Shown: positions 25,010 through 37,423 of the stretch, in pieces
How positions within the stretch are numbered: the stretch's first letter is position 1
Layout of the letters: every line of letters begins with the position of its first letter
NCBI GenBank assembly: GCA_024195585.1
Contig: SWBL01000166.1
Coordinates: 42,780 to 106,779 of the forward strand
Direction: 5' to 3'
Length of the DNA: 64,000 bases
From: Aureobasidium sp. EXF-3400
Lineage: Eukaryota > Ascomycota > Dothideomycetes > Dothideales > Saccotheciaceae
Translations under genes and position numbers: made by a program
The notes under the pieces: generated by a model
Databases searched by the model: none
What the model was told of the DNA's origin: nothing
Seen by the model: only the letters and a program-made list of their open reading frames with translations

Positions 25010-27681
25010 CTACCGATTCAAACTCAGCAGATTCTCAACATACTTCCTAGCATCAACACCAATGCCACCCGCCATAGCACCAGCACTACCCCATCCCGCA
25101 TTTTGCACATCTTCACTCTCTGCACTGCTTCCTCCCCTGACGCCAACCAAATTATACATCCCACTGCTGACTCTACTTGCCATTCCCTTTCCCATACCCA
25201 TTCCCATACCAATCCCCTTGCGCTCCACAACATGATCCCTAGCTTTCCTCACCAAAAACGCAGTTCTGGCAAATTCGATGGGACGAGGGTATTTGGCTTC
25301 GTCGTCGCCGGGTTGAGGGATGCGGAGCCAGACTACCCACCAATGCCGCGTTGTTTTGGAGGTGCGTTCTGTTTCTTGGGTGTTGCGGGAGGAATGTTGG
25401 AGTGTGAAGAGGATATGCGAATGTACGTTTAATGCTTCCAATCTCGTCCATTGGGGTGCTGCATCTTTGCCTGTGCTAGCAACGCCGGTGTAGGGAGTTT
25501 GCCCATGTTCAGGTATATTAGGCAAACTGGTATGGCAAGAAAGATTTACAGGATCGTAGACCAAATCCCACACTGGACTGTTTCGGGGCGGTGCAAATGG
25601 CGCAGCTGCAGCATTAACAGAAGAAGGTTGTGGAGGTGAGGAAGTCGCTGCTGTTATCCTCTCTGCAACTTTCTGCGCCGAAGTGCTGTTGAGAAGGGAT
25701 TTATACAATGGACGTATATGTTTATGCAACTCGCGGTAGAAAGCAGTGATGCTGAGTGAAGGCGTGCGTTGCTCAAACAGAAAAACGTGGATAAAAGGGC
25801 GATGGATGTATACCAATACCCTCAATCGAGACGACAAATCAGTATTCACGAAACTGTCTCGAGAGTCCAAGTCATCGTTGGCAGTGTCGCCTTTTTCTGT
25901 CAATTCAACTTTAACGGTGCGTAAAAGGTTGCGTTCCGCTTCGGGAATTTCGGAGCCGCCGATTGTAGAGTCACTGTCGTGGTCTTTTTCTTCTGCAGGT
26001 TCGAGGTCGAGGTCGCCGCGGTAGCCGACGAGGAAATGGCCGGAGTTTTCTTGGTGGCGTTGGCGTTGTAGGGCGGCCATTGCTTGGTAGCCGTCTGGAT
26101 TGGGATCGAGATGCTGCATTGGGGGTTGATCCTTGTTGTCGTCTTTTGATTTTGGGAAGGAAGCGCCTTTGACGGTCTTTGAGCTTGAGGTTGATGTGCG
26201 ACGTGGCTGTTCTGGTCGTTTTGGTGACTCTGGGCGTTTTGCGCCTGATGCCAGACCGAAGGTGAGGTATTTGACCCATTTGTCTGAGCTGCCGAGGTTC
26301 CAGTTTGAGGATTGTTCCGGGAGTGGCGGTGGTTGGTTGGAAGCGTGAGAGTCGGCGGAAGCACTGGCTCGATTAAGAGAGGCTTCGACAGCGCTGACGA
26401 TGGGAGGTGGAATGCCAGGATGTGAAGCAACCTGAGTGCCTGGAGTACCGGTAGCGTGATCGTGAGAGGCAACTCTGTCATGCATTTGTGGACGGGGATC
26501 TGGTGGGAGTTCGATGCCCTTCAATCGATCTATAGCCTTGTTCTTGAGGGCGTCTTCTGTGGCAGGTGGAGTTTCAGGCTCTTCGACTGGCTGGCGCCTG
26601 CGCTTCTTACGGCGCTGTCGGTGTGGGTTATCTTTTACGCCGTAAGCGTGCTCACCGTAGGCATATATGTCGCGGACCCAGGTGGATATGTCACGGACTG
26701 AAGGACGCGTGATGGCGCCTACACCACTGAAGATGAGGCCATCAGGGGCTTGAGGTTCGGATCCGCAGCCCAGCCAGGGAAGACCTTGACGGGTATCCTG
26801 AGAAGGATCATTGGTGATGTAGTCGTCCTCTGGTGGAGCAGGTTCGCCGAAACGGTGGACTAGCAAGTCGACCAGGCCCTCGGTGCGGTGTACTAGGTCT
26901 TCGAGCACCTCTCTGTCTCCACTGCCCCAATCTTCCTCGCCTACACCATAGCCCAATTCACCTCCTGCTGCAAGCTTCAAGCCTCCAAAGATGTCAACAG
27001 CGGGATTGCCGTGTAGCAAAACGTCCCAGTTGCGGCAGAAGCGGGTCCAGAAGCGATCGAGCATGGCCGAGAACTTGTCTGGGGTGAGCTTGACGTACAT
27101 GTCGCTGAGTGAGGGGCCATGATGGAGTGTAAAGACGCGGTAGGCGGTAAGGATCTGTTGGAGGAGGAGCGGAGCCGGGCTGACCTCGCGCGACGAGTAT
27201 TCGTATTCGTGGTCTTTGTTGGATGACGGGAGACGCGTGAGGTCGACAGACTGCAGGGCGTGGGTCAGCTGTGGATGGGTAGATGATGGAGGACTCGTCA
27301 ACATACAGCCAGAACCCACCAGTCCTTCTCCAGTTCGTGCATCAGGATACGCGATTTCTCCGTCTCGACGGCTTCAATGGGCTCGCCGTCGGAAAAGTTC
27401 CTTGACCATGTTTAACACGCAAACCCCAGTGGTCAAGCAAGCAGCTGGTTGTACCTGGCAAACCCTGCCATGCCTTGGGCAAGGCCAATCTGTCGTAGCT
27501 TCTCATTCTCATTCAGTCGCTCCTCGTCGGCCGTTGCTTTGGCTTTCGTACGTCCATCCCGGGCTGAGCGCGAATAGTAGAACACGACTTGGTCGCCGAA
27601 TGTCTCGTCTGTCGGTCCCAGCGGCGGACTATAGATGGAGAAGAAGGACAGTTGCGCCGGCGTGAACTGTTCCGCGTCCAT
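25010..27681 (-). CDS. ccz1: Ccz1, subunit of the Mon1-Ccz1 Rab7 exchange factor
   Basis: Three exons on the minus strand, 27455-27681, 27307-27400 and 25010-27250, give 853 residues. The joins read MAGFAR|NFSDGEPIEA and WWVLA|SVDLTRLPSS, restoring the first longin domain typical of CCZ1/INTU/HPS4 proteins (opening PAQLSFFSIYSPPLGPTDET). The second acceptor is CTGCAG at 27251-27256; a nearer CAG would break the conserved ASVDLTRLP. The middle (about 290-500) is a long charged disordered insert, usual in filamentous fungi. The C-terminus returns to conserved sequence and ends YVENLLSLNR. With Mon1 it activates Ypt7/Rab7 for vacuole fusion and autophagy. It shares a 219-base divergent promoter with the Afg1-like gene. 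Confidence 0.9.
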
Positions 27682-27900
27682 GGTAGGAGAGCCTCTAGTC
27701 CATTAGCGACGTTGATGTGTCGGTCATGAGGCTCTAGACTTCGACTGCTCCGCTACCAAAAGGGTGACGTCGATTCGCGCCTAGACTCGATTCATCATAG
27801 AGATCGTGCAACTGCACACGACAACTTCCTGTCTTCTTTTCAATATTTTGTTACATAGGTCTAAGTCTTCTTTCTTTTGTTTGTATTGCATCTCTTATCA
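27682..27900. promoter_or_regulatory. Compact divergent promoter ccz1 / afg1-like
   Basis: Only 219 bases separate the two ATGs, so both core promoters lie here. CT-rich sequence precedes the plus-strand start. No TATA box is obvious. Confidence 0.5.
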
Positions 27901-30174
27901 ATGTCGTTGTCATCTATACCAAACACTGGTGTGGCCATCACCAATCCACTCGTGCTGTACCGAGCCCTGCTTGCGACCAATCGTATAACTCAAGATCCTG
28001 CCCAACATAGACTCGGTAAGCTGTTCAGACTTTGAATTCACTTACTCGTATACCAACCTGTTCCAGCTATCCATCTACAAAAATTATACGATCGATTGAA
28101 AGACTATGAACCAACCGTCGAATACAAGCACAGACTCGATCAGATAACACGCGCCGTGGGCCCTTCAGTAAACACAAATGTAGAATCAGATCCACAGAAA
28201 CGAGGTGTCTGGCAAAGCCTCCTTGCCCAAAGAGAGAAACGAGACAGTCTAGCTCTAACCAAAGTCCTCACCAGCCATGAAGCCGCCATGAATCTCGATT
28301 CGCCTCGAGGCCTCATGCTTCACGGTGAAGTAGGCACAGGCAAGAGTATGCTCATCGATCTCTTCGCCGATTGCTTACCCAACCGGAAAAAGGCTCGCTG
28401 GCACTTTAACACCTTTATGCTGGATACTTTTGCCAAACTCGAGCAGCTGAGGCGGAGTCGTTTGTCCAGGTTGCCTCAAGCTGCTGGTGCTGATGTGGAA
28501 GAGCATTCATTACTGTGGCTCGCTCGTGATATGATTAACAACTCACCCATCCTCTTCCTCGACGAGTTTCAATTACCGGATAGAGCCGCTTCGAAAATCA
28601 TGACCAACTTGATGACTTCTTTCTTCCAACTCGGCGGTGTGCTGATTGCAACAAGCAATCGCATGCCTGAGGAACTACACAAAGCTGCCGGTATGGCATT
28701 TCCACCACCTTCTCGCTTGCAAAGCATAACTCAGAAACTGGGCTTGGGAAAGGCTGCTAAAGGCAGGAGTGAAAATATGTTTGCTGGCCAAGGTGAATTT
28801 GCCGGCTTCCTCGAGGTTCTCAAGGCTCGCTGTGAAGTCTGGGAAATGAGCAGCGGTAAAGACTATCGCAGATATGAAGCTAGCTCGCAAGCACCTCCTG
28901 CTATTGCTGAAGAAGATCGATTCGAAGATGTCACAGATATGGAAGCTTTTGAAAGCGACTCTGCTACCTCTGGTATCCCCGAGGAAGACGCAAAGGAGAG
29001 CTCAGAAACACCAGGTGAAGCTGTACGAGCACCCACCTACTTCCTCATAAAACCAGAACCCAGTGCCTCAGAAGAAGAACAAGCAACCTTTACAACCAAA
29101 CTCGCAGAAGCCGAACAAACACTTCTGGGTTCTTCATCCTCATCAATAAACTGGCAACCCTCCAGCCTCCGCGTCTACGGCCGCACCATCCCCGTCCCAC
29201 GAACACACAACGGCATTTCCTCCTGGACATTCGCCGAACTCTGTGCCTCTGCCCTCGGTCCCGCCGACTACATCACCCTCGCCTCAACCTACCACACCAT
29301 AATCCTCTCTTCAGTGCCAACCCTCTCTCTACTCCAAAAAAACGAAGCTAGGCGGTTTATAACTCTGCTCGATGCCCTCTACGAAGCCCGCTGCAAATTG
29401 CTTATTACTCATGCCCACGCCGGCCCCGATGAAATCTTTTTCCCAGAAAAAAGTACAGCAGAAGGAACTCAAGATGCAGTATACGCAGAAACTTTTGCAG
29501 AAGCCTATCAAGATGCCACTGCTCCTTTTCGCCCTAACATCCTCTCTTCCAACCCCAACTACACCGAAACCGTCCAGCCGGATTACACCCACTCGCGTTT
29601 TGAGCAACTTCTCGCACCAGACTCCCTCGAAGATGATCCTCCCAACCGCATCAGACGGATTTCAGAACGTGAACGTGGACCTGTGGACCCAGACGACGAT
29701 CTAAGAATGCGAGGATTGCGTCAAGGCAACAGCGGTCCAGATTTCAGTAACGTGCGTTCCTTTACTGGCGAAGATGAACGATTTGCCTATCGCCGCGCTC
29801 AATCCCGTCTTTGGGAAATGTGTGGTAGGAAATGGTGGAACAGAGAGGGGAACGATTGGCATAAACCTCTTTCTGCTTCCATTCGTTCTTGGGAGGTTTC
29901 TTTGCCTTCTGAGTCTGTACCATCACACTCTGATGCCTCTGTGCGTCTGCAGGGGCAAGCAGGTGATGCAGCAATGGGTAATTCGAGAAATGTGGATGAA
30001 GTCCAAGATGAAATTATGTTTAGACATAATGCGAGTCCATTTAGAAGGTCTGAGGAGCCGCCGCCAAAGTTTTCTTGGACGCATATTTGGGGGACGATGA
30101 AGTGGGGGAAGAAAGCTGGTGCTTGGGGGCAAGGTGTTGATGGCTTGAAAGATAGGAAGAAAGAAGATAAGTAG
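27901..30174 (+). CDS. afg1: AFG1/LACE1-like mitochondrial AAA ATPase
   Basis: Two exons, 27901-28015 and 28067-30174, encode 740 residues. The join gives HRLAIHLQKLYDRL, the conserved family opening, which is lost if translation is taken from within exon 2. Walker A is GEVGTGKS at 125-132, Walker B LFLDEF at 201-206, and a sensor-type LIATSNRMPEEL follows. Family members (yeast Afg1, human LACE1/AFG1L) act at the mitochondrial inner membrane in turnover or assembly of respiratory subunits. The protein is longer than the roughly 500-residue yeast form as I recall it, mainly through an acidic insert (about 270-350) and a C-terminal extension with Ser/Asp/Arg-rich segments. No strong cleavable presequence is evident in the first 38 residues. 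Confidence 0.9.
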
Positions 30175-31121
30175 AACGCATCAAGAAACCTAGAAGATGA
30201 GAGGATGGATTGTAGTAGATAGTAGGGATCTTTCATGTATTGGATATATATATATATGTGCAAATATAGCGAAGTCACGTCATCAATATGATTGTCGAAA
30301 GAGGTTGATATCCAAAGGGATTGTGATGGTTAGTAAAAAGCATAGAGTGATGGGAAGATGTAGACCTTAAACATGGACCGAGATGTCCACGCTCCCTCGA
30401 AAGAGAGGAGACATGCCGGTGAGTAGTAGGGCAAGAAGGTTGATCTTCTTTGCACTTAAAATTGGACAAGGCCATAGTGAGATGGGCGGAGTCCAGAGTG
30501 TGGCAAAGTGAATTGTGCAGGAGGGAAAGGGAAAGAAGAGAAGATGAGAGATGAAGAAAGAGAAGCTGAGGGTAAGTGTTGAGAAGGGGAGAAAGAGAAA
30601 GAGGTTGGAGTCCAGGGCTGTCATGCATATTGCTGGTGTAGGTTAGAGTGAGACAAGTCAGTTGCTGATGGTCAGAGAGATGCACATTGATGGACGATCA
30701 ACAAAAGTGGCAAGATAAGAGTAGACAGAATGCGGGTATCTTTCGTTCATCAGCCAGAGCTGGACAAGTGCATTCCGTAAAGCTATGTCACAAGACACTG
30801 TGTTTGATCTGATGCCAGAAGCAAAAAGAGAGGGGAAGCAGCAGCATGGCGGAAGAAAAAGACGCTCTTATCATGCAAGGCAGGCGGGAAGAAAGAAGAC
30901 GCTGTTGTGTTTTGGGTGTTTTTGGAAACTGTTTTTCATTTTTGATTCGCAAAAGTCCCATTTTCGCCAAAGCCGATCAACCCGCAAGCATGATGATTTG
31001 TTGACACCGAGTGAAGTGATGTTGTGAACAGAGAAATCTTTTGGAGTTGGTTGCTTGATTTCCGCCGCGCGAAATAGAAGAAAGCGTAAGAGTCGTACAA
31101 CGCAGAGGGGGGACGAGTTGT
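30175..31121. other. Intergenic between convergent afg1 and rps23
   Basis: 3' flanks of two converging genes. It contains a short TA microsatellite (about 30243-30256) and purine-rich AGAGA stretches. No gene. Confidence 0.5.
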
Positions 31122-31623
31122 TTACGATCTGGGCTTCTCCTTCTTCTCCTTCCAGAGAGCGGAAAGACCGACACCGGAGACCTTGACGACCTTGAAACGG
31201 ACACCGGGAATATCACCCTTGGCCTTGCCCTTGCGACCGAAACCGGCGAGGAGGACCTCGTCGTTCTCGTCGACGAAGTTCAAACAACCATCGTTGGGGA
31301 CTGGTGGGTCAGATATGTTAGAATTGGGCTTGTATGCGCAGTCCTTGTGGCGTCCTTCACGTACCGAAAGCGGTGACCTTCTTGCCGTTCTTGATGAGCT
31401 GGACACGGACACACTTGCGAATGGCCGAGTTGGGCTGCTTGGCCTCAACACCGACCTTCTCGAGGACGATACCCTTGGCGTGCGACGAGCCACCGAAGGG
31501 AGAGGACTTGTAGGCGGTACCGAGAAGACGCTTCTTGTAGTTGAGATCGGCCCAACGACCCTCACGGCGGGTGTTCTGGAGCTTGCGGGCGGCGTTCAGA
31601 CCTCTTGGCTTTCCTTTACCCAT
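31122..31623 (-). CDS. rps23: 40S ribosomal protein S23 (uS12)
   Basis: Coding exons 31365-31623 and 31122-31300 with a 64-base intron give 145 residues, exactly the eukaryotic uS12 length. The join G|TC restores [14 protein letters not shown]. The decoding-centre loop KQPNSAIRK is intact; Pro64 is the residue hydroxylated in other eukaryotes. The protein ends [10 protein letters not shown] leader intron is likely at 31629-31788 (GTACGTGTCT donor, GTCTGCAG acceptor five bases before the ATG), as is common for ribosomal protein genes in these fungi. It is divergent from the Cys-rich GPI protein gene at 32250. Confidence 0.97.
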
Positions 31624-32249
31624 GATTGCTGCAGACGAGGTGTGTTAGTAGATGGGCTCTCGAGAGGTTTGGTTTTTGGTGGCGGGCGCGCGCGGTTCGA
31701 AGGAGCGGTGTTGTCGATGCGGCGAGAGGGGAAACGATGGCGATTGTGGTCCTGACGGGCTCGAGGAGGATATGGAATAGACACGTACCGGTTGTCGATG
31801 TCGGTTGATGTCGATATCACAGCGTCAGTCGCGAACAAGAGATTCAAAAGAAGGCTGCAAAAACGCGGGCGGGTTCTGTGCGAGGCGGATTTCTCCGGCG
31901 TGCGCATGGCCACACGCAAGCGACGAATTCTTGCTTGGCGCTGCTCGAAGACCAAGCCACATCTCATCAGCCACATCAAAGCAAGCCATCGGGCTGCTTC
32001 ACTCCACATTCTGTGCTGTGCCCTCTTCTCACTCGTCGCGCTCATGCACGCCAACATCCTGCTTGCTGCACTGTAGCTCTGGCAACGCTAAGTATCACTT
32101 GCAATGGCAATCTATTTTCCTTTTCAATGTCGTCTTGCCATATCTGCTTGCTCACAAGCCATAGTTGACAACGATAGTCACTCTTCTTATTGCTCCCTTC
32201 CATGTTGACGTGATTCCCCCAAGCTTACGAGCCCTCACCACAAGCACAA
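31624..32249. promoter_or_regulatory. Divergent region rps23 / GPI protein, with rps23 leader intron
   Basis: 626 bases hold the rps23 leader, its probable leader intron (31629-31788) and promoter, and the promoter of the plus-strand gene. Overlapping small frames are not convincing. Confidence 0.5.
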
Positions 32250-33891
32250 ATGCGTAGTACAGTGAGTGGGCTTCTAGCCCTGCCTTCTGCTCTGTTCGCT
32301 ATCATCTTTGCGACTCCATCCTACGGTCAAGACTGGCCTTACAATTTACCACTGGGTACGAAATATTATCCTGAACACGAATACCATATCAAACGAGATT
32401 TCAGAATACAGCAGAAACTCAATTTGGCTGCACCATCTGGTGTTCGCAAGATGAGCGAACATGAAGGAGAAAAGTTCTTCCTGGATTACTGGCAATTTGA
32501 CGAGCAGACATTCGATTTCATTGAGATGGACAAGCCTCTAAACGCTCGACGCTCGGTCAGCTCTGCAGCACTGTTGTCGAACATATCCAACGTTGAAGAA
32601 TTGCTCCCGCCGCTGCTTTTGCATGCAGAATCTCAACAGTTCGTTCCCAGTCACAGATTCTTTGGTCGCGGCTTATCCGAACGGGCATATCAATGCCCCA
32701 CTGGGACTAACAGCTGCGCATTGGTTGGATACCCCAACAGCTGTTGTGCTACTGGCGAAACCTGCATGTCCCTCCCGGAAAACAATGGAGCAACGATAGG
32801 CTGCTGTCCAGATGGTGCCAGCTGTGGAGGGCAAGTTGGATCGTGTGATACCGCTGCAGGATACACGAACTGTGAGAACGAAAATGGGGGTTGTTGCATT
32901 CCAGGATATACGTGTCAGGGCGCTGGATGTAAGCTAGCTAGACTGATCTTGAAGTTTGAAATTCTTACTGATGTGGCATCTAGGCGTATATGCATCGACC
33001 GCTACAACCACTACTACATTACCAATAGTTACCGTGACCACTGGAGCTTCATGGTCAACGTTATCCGACAGCACAACTACTCAAACCTTTGTTATTCCAG
33101 CAAGTTCTGGCTCACAAACAGCTTCGATCTGCACTACTACGACCACTTTGGTGGTTACAACTTCTGGAAACGCCTTGACAACGACAGTCGTTCAAACGAC
33201 GACCATCCTTCCATCCTCGGGTGCGTCAACGACCTCGTTGGTCTCTGAGACACCGATTAGCCCTTCATCTTCAGGTCAAGGTCCATTGACATGCAGTCCT
33301 GGTTTTCAGACATGCCCAGCAAGTCTTGGAGGCGGTTGTTGCCATACTGATCGAGCCTGTGGTTCTGTGACTTGCCCTCCGTTGTCTACCGCTGCTCCGC
33401 CTGTTCTGCCAACAAGTGGATCTGGACCAGTCTCAACCTCAGCATTGTCGTCAAGCACTAAGTCGCGGAAAACGACCTTCACATCAAGTGCCGTTACCTA
33501 TTCTGGCTGTCCAACTGGATTCTACATGTGTTCAGCTTATTATCTCGGTGGCTGTTGTCGAGTTGGAAGAAATTGCGACACGACGAGCTGTCCTACTTCT
33601 GCAAGCACAGCTGTAGTCACTAACTCTGGACTGACAGTGATAGCTCCCAGCGGTGCTAGCTCTGCAGTTCTCAGCGGAAACTGTGCCAATGGTTGGTTTA
33701 GTTGTGCAGCCAGTCTAGGGGGAGGGTGCTGTCCATCTGGCTATGGTTGTGGGACCAGCTGTTCAGCCATGGCTAGTGGACAGAGCAATGTTGGCAAAGG
33801 AGCGCCTAGTGAGGCAGCAACTGCAAGAGCATGTGGATGGATCCTTCTGAGCTTGGGTCTCCTCTCAGGAGCAGGAATGGTCTTTCTTTGA
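32250..33891 (+). CDS. Cysteine-rich GPI-anchored surface protein
   Basis: Two exons, 32250-32928 and 32984-33891, give 528 residues. Both exons stay open past the junction in wrong frames, so the splice (GGAT|GTAAGC..TCTAG) is needed to reach the second half. Residues 1-26 are a signal peptide (ending SYG). A conserved-looking domain (about 28-135) is followed by Cys clusters at 149-172, 185-199 and 208-227. A Thr/Ser-rich linker, likely O-mannosylated, leads to three similar modules at 330-357, 402-429 and 460-486. Each has the form C-x5/6-C-x5-LGGGCC or LGGCC, with four further residues or so to paired cysteines. The C-terminus is a hydrophobic GPI signal (WILLSLGLLSGAGMVFL). It most likely resides on the cell wall or plasma membrane; the function is unknown. 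Confidence 0.85.
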
Positions 33892-34649
33892 TACGTCAAT
33901 ACCACGCAGGTGACAGGACATGATTTGGTTTGTACTCGAGTCTCTCCACAGAGCAACATAAGCGGGCTCTTCAGGGACTTGGGCGTGAACGTGAGGGGGA
34001 GGATGATGACTTGATGCAGAATGCAATATATATGATTCAGGAATTGGTATTGACAACAATTAAAGCATGCCGGTGTCATGCTCTTTCACATGTGCTCACT
34101 CAAAAGCAAAAGCAGCCGCGTGATGAAGTGTATACAGGTAAGTCTAAGCGAGCACTCGGGAGGCTTCAGAGAAGGTACAAAACGGCGGGGTACAGGCCAA
34201 TCAAACGTCAAGACAGTAATTCACGCTGCTTCTTCCTGTTACAAAGGTCGACCTCTATCCAGCCCTTTCACCCACGCCGCCGCCGCTGATTCTGTCGAAA
34301 TATTGCTCATCATACTCCTGCCGAATAATTGCACCAAAAATCCGTCTCGACAGGCGACGGCGTGCCCGCCCGAATCGTCGTCTGAAGCTCGACTAGCGCC
34401 TGGTCGCCGTAAATCTACAAGTAGACTCGCTCACGAGCAAACCGAGAGTCTCGTCTGTCTTCCTGGAACCCCGGAGAGCCTTTGAAGCCTGCCGAGAACC
34501 CCGTATATCGCTGCCTTGCTTAGTCGTCGAATTCGCCGAGAGCCAATGGAGCGCAGCTCGCCGCTGGTTCAAAAGCGCGCGAACTGAAAGACACTCTTGT
34601 CTTCAGCAACATTTCTACCGCGAACCACCTGCAACCCGCACCACCCAGC
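33892..34649. other. Intergenic before mitochondrial carrier gene
   Basis: 3' UTR of the GPI protein gene and promoter of the carrier gene. No gene seen. Confidence 0.45.
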
Positions 34650-36068
34650 ATGAGAGATCCAAACTCCGACTCGGACAAGGCCCACAACGAGCAGCGTACG
34701 CCCACTCAACCACCCAGATTCGGCATTCTAGACTACGAGGCCAGTGACGATGTCAAGAGATGGGCTAGAAAGTGGAAAACTGAACTGGCTTCCATGTCAT
34801 CCAGTGTCCTCTCTACATTCATAGCGGTATGCTCAGTCGCATCGTCCGTCTCTTGGTCTGCCTCAACGCTAATGAGCCTGTGCAGTTCCCTCTCGACTTT
34901 GCCAAAGTTCGTATGCAATCGTGAGTAGGCGTCATGACCATCTTGCGCGCTCCTGCTGACCACACCTAAGTTACGACACTCGCTTCCTTGCAACCGTTAA
35001 GGATGCATACCAAGTTGAAGGTCTGCGTGGTTTCTGGAGAGGTAATTACCGTTCCTGCTGGAAATTAACTTTGCGATTGCTGAGCTCCATTACCAGGTGT
35101 TGGCACTCCAATGGCTAGTGTCACATTGGTGCGCACCATCTCTTTCGGTCTCTATCAACGCTCTAAGCATGTGATTGATCACTACATGACCCAAATGACT
35201 GGCCAGTCGCCCCTTGACTTGGCCAACCAGAAAGGACAGTATCCTACTCTGTCAACTATCGCTTGTTTCAGTAGTGCTGGAGCAACCGCTGGTGCCGTCA
35301 TCACGTTCATCTCTTGTATGTCTATTGAGGCCACTCTCTTAAACAATGGCTGACCAGAGCAAAGGTCCTTTCGAGCTTATCAAGCTTAACGCGCAACTGG
35401 CTGGAAAGATGAAGAGAGAGGCCAACCCTTCGGATCGCCCTCAACCAATCAGCGACCTTCGCACTGGTGCTTTCAGAACTGCCCAGCAGCTCATTCGTGA
35501 CCGCGGAATTCGTGGCTTGTATTGCGGCTATCGTTTACATCTTGGTAAGTTCCGACAGCATATAACCCTGACATATTGAGCTACTACTGACAGAACGCCA
35601 TGCAGTCCGCGACACCATTGGCACCGCTATATACTTCGGGACCTACGAGACTGTCAAGCAGATACTCTCAAACGGTCGCGGAAACGGACCTGCCGAACCT
35701 GGTGCAGTGGCTCTTGCAGGAGCAACTTGTGGCATTGTCAGTTGGGTGTTGGTACGCAGAATGGCAGGATGAACGTTGTGGTCTCGTTGCTAATCGAGGT
35801 GCAGATTTACCCTATCGATGTCGTCAAGACTCAGTTCCAGAAGCGTCAGCTGGAAACAGGTCGCGCTCAAGTCTCGCGTCCCGACATCAAGTTCTTCCAG
35901 CCTGGATCATATAGAGGTAGGCCAATTGGAAACACCTGCGCAAGAGCACCAACTGACGACAGTACAGGCCTTGGAGTCAGTGTCGGACGCTCCGCGCTGA
36001 TCAACATGATCTTCTTCTCCTCGTTCGAGCAGATCAAGAAGCGCATCAACAACGCAGGCGACATATAA
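34650..36068 (+). CDS. Mitochondrial carrier family transporter
   Basis: Eight exons: 34650-34826, 34886-34920, 34971-35041, 35097-35315, 35365-35544, 35606-35751, 35805-35916 and 35968-36068, in total 346 residues. All seven introns are 48-61 bases with GT..AG ends, and each join continues the carrier fold. The three signature motifs Px[DE]xx[KR] are all present: PLDFAK (61-66), PFELIK (169-174) and PIDVVK (279-284). They mark three tandem repeats of two helices each, in the inner mitochondrial membrane. The 45-residue charged N-terminus is an extension outside the fold. The substrate cannot be named from the sequence. The gene is unusually intron rich for this window; no single-exon frame covers more than 80 residues or so of it. 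Confidence 0.88.
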
Positions 36069-37423
36069 TTGAGTTTCTGGGAAATGTACATGAGAAGCGA
36101 GGCGTCATACGGGAAAGGGAAGATTCATTGATTTACGCACGAAACGACTGCGCATGAAACTTGCATGGAAGAAGGAGTTTTCGCTGGAGGGCATAAAGTA
36201 GTCATTCTGGCTTCTTCAGAAACGGCGTTTTTCGGACACACGAGCTGTACTATACTAGGGAGATTGCTGGACACGAGAGGGCGGTCATTGCTGAATTACT
36301 AGGCATCGCCTTTTCTTTCTTCTATCGCTCGTTAGAATTCTTTAAAACAAGAATCATCTCAACATACTGCTATCTGACCGTTGAACTGCTCGTGATGTTC
36401 AGATATGCCAACGGTGGTTGCTACAGTTGTGAGATTGCGGTATGCCATGAATGTTTGCAACGGCGGGATTAATTCTCGTGGTTCAGCGGCAGTCTACTCG
36501 TTCCAGGAGCACTTGGCGAGACATGGCAACCGATCCCTATATACTCCGTACAACAGTTCGGTCCTACAGTTACGATAAGTAATGAGATGTCGCACTTGAC
36601 TTACCGCTTTGCTCTAGAAACAAGAAAATATATGGATGACACAACCGCCGAATCCGAAAAGTGGCTCGTTCGGCTGCAAGCAAGCGTCAAGAAAGCCGTG
36701 TTTCTTATCGTCATCCACACGAGTGGATAGCCTCGTACTCGAATATAGGCTTTCCCTACAGATATCAGTTTTGCGGAGTGACTGCCGCAATGGCAGGATC
36801 TCGTCAAGTAGCGGAGGCGGTCGAATAAAATCGAGTGGTGGTGCAAGTTGGAGGGCCAGAAGCTAGCGAAACAAGGGTTCGGATTTGGGGGGTTGCTCTG
36901 GCAACATGGTCGACAAACTTTCTCCAGACCACGAAAAGGTGCCACACTTGATCAAAGGAGCTGTGGCTGCCAATTTATCCAAGCATGCCTCTTCACTGCT
37001 GCTTCGGCGACGGCTCAATATAAGCAGGGCCCAGACGTTGGTATCGAACGGTGGCTGGTGCCTCTCGTCTACTACGTGGGAGTGGATACCCACCCATGTT
37101 GCGTGACGAGCTTTGTTTACTCTGAGGACCGGAATGACCGGGCGGTCGCATGTGAGTGGCCCTTGTTCAGCTGCAGAAGAGCCCTGTGGCCCTCGATTGA
37201 TTGGGTTTCTTCCTTTGTCTCGTCCCCCGCCATCTATTTACCTCGAAGGTACCTACCTAGCCACTTCTTGTCTCGCCTCGACCCTACTATCTCGCCCTTC
37301 CGCGTCCGCTCGTTCTGTGAAACTATTGCATCCGCGATAAATCTACCGAGACAAGTGGCCATCACGACTCTTACAATGTATATGGATTGACGAATCTGAG
37401 TTGTGATATTCTGTCTCGAAAAC
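36069..37423. other. Intergenic before the Kelch-like gene
   Basis: 1.35 kb with no gene I can support. Overlapping short frames on both strands around 36.6-37.4 kb resemble nothing. The last 250 bases are pyrimidine rich and likely leader. Confidence 0.45.

Noticed and set aside
31685..31705. GGTTCGAAGG resembling a tRNA B box
   Set aside because: No matching A box or cloverleaf arms; lies inside the rps23 leader intron.
37403..37423. Start of the Kelch-like protein seven codons upstream
   Set aside because: The codon is GTG. The ATG at 37424 also gives a clean signal peptide.
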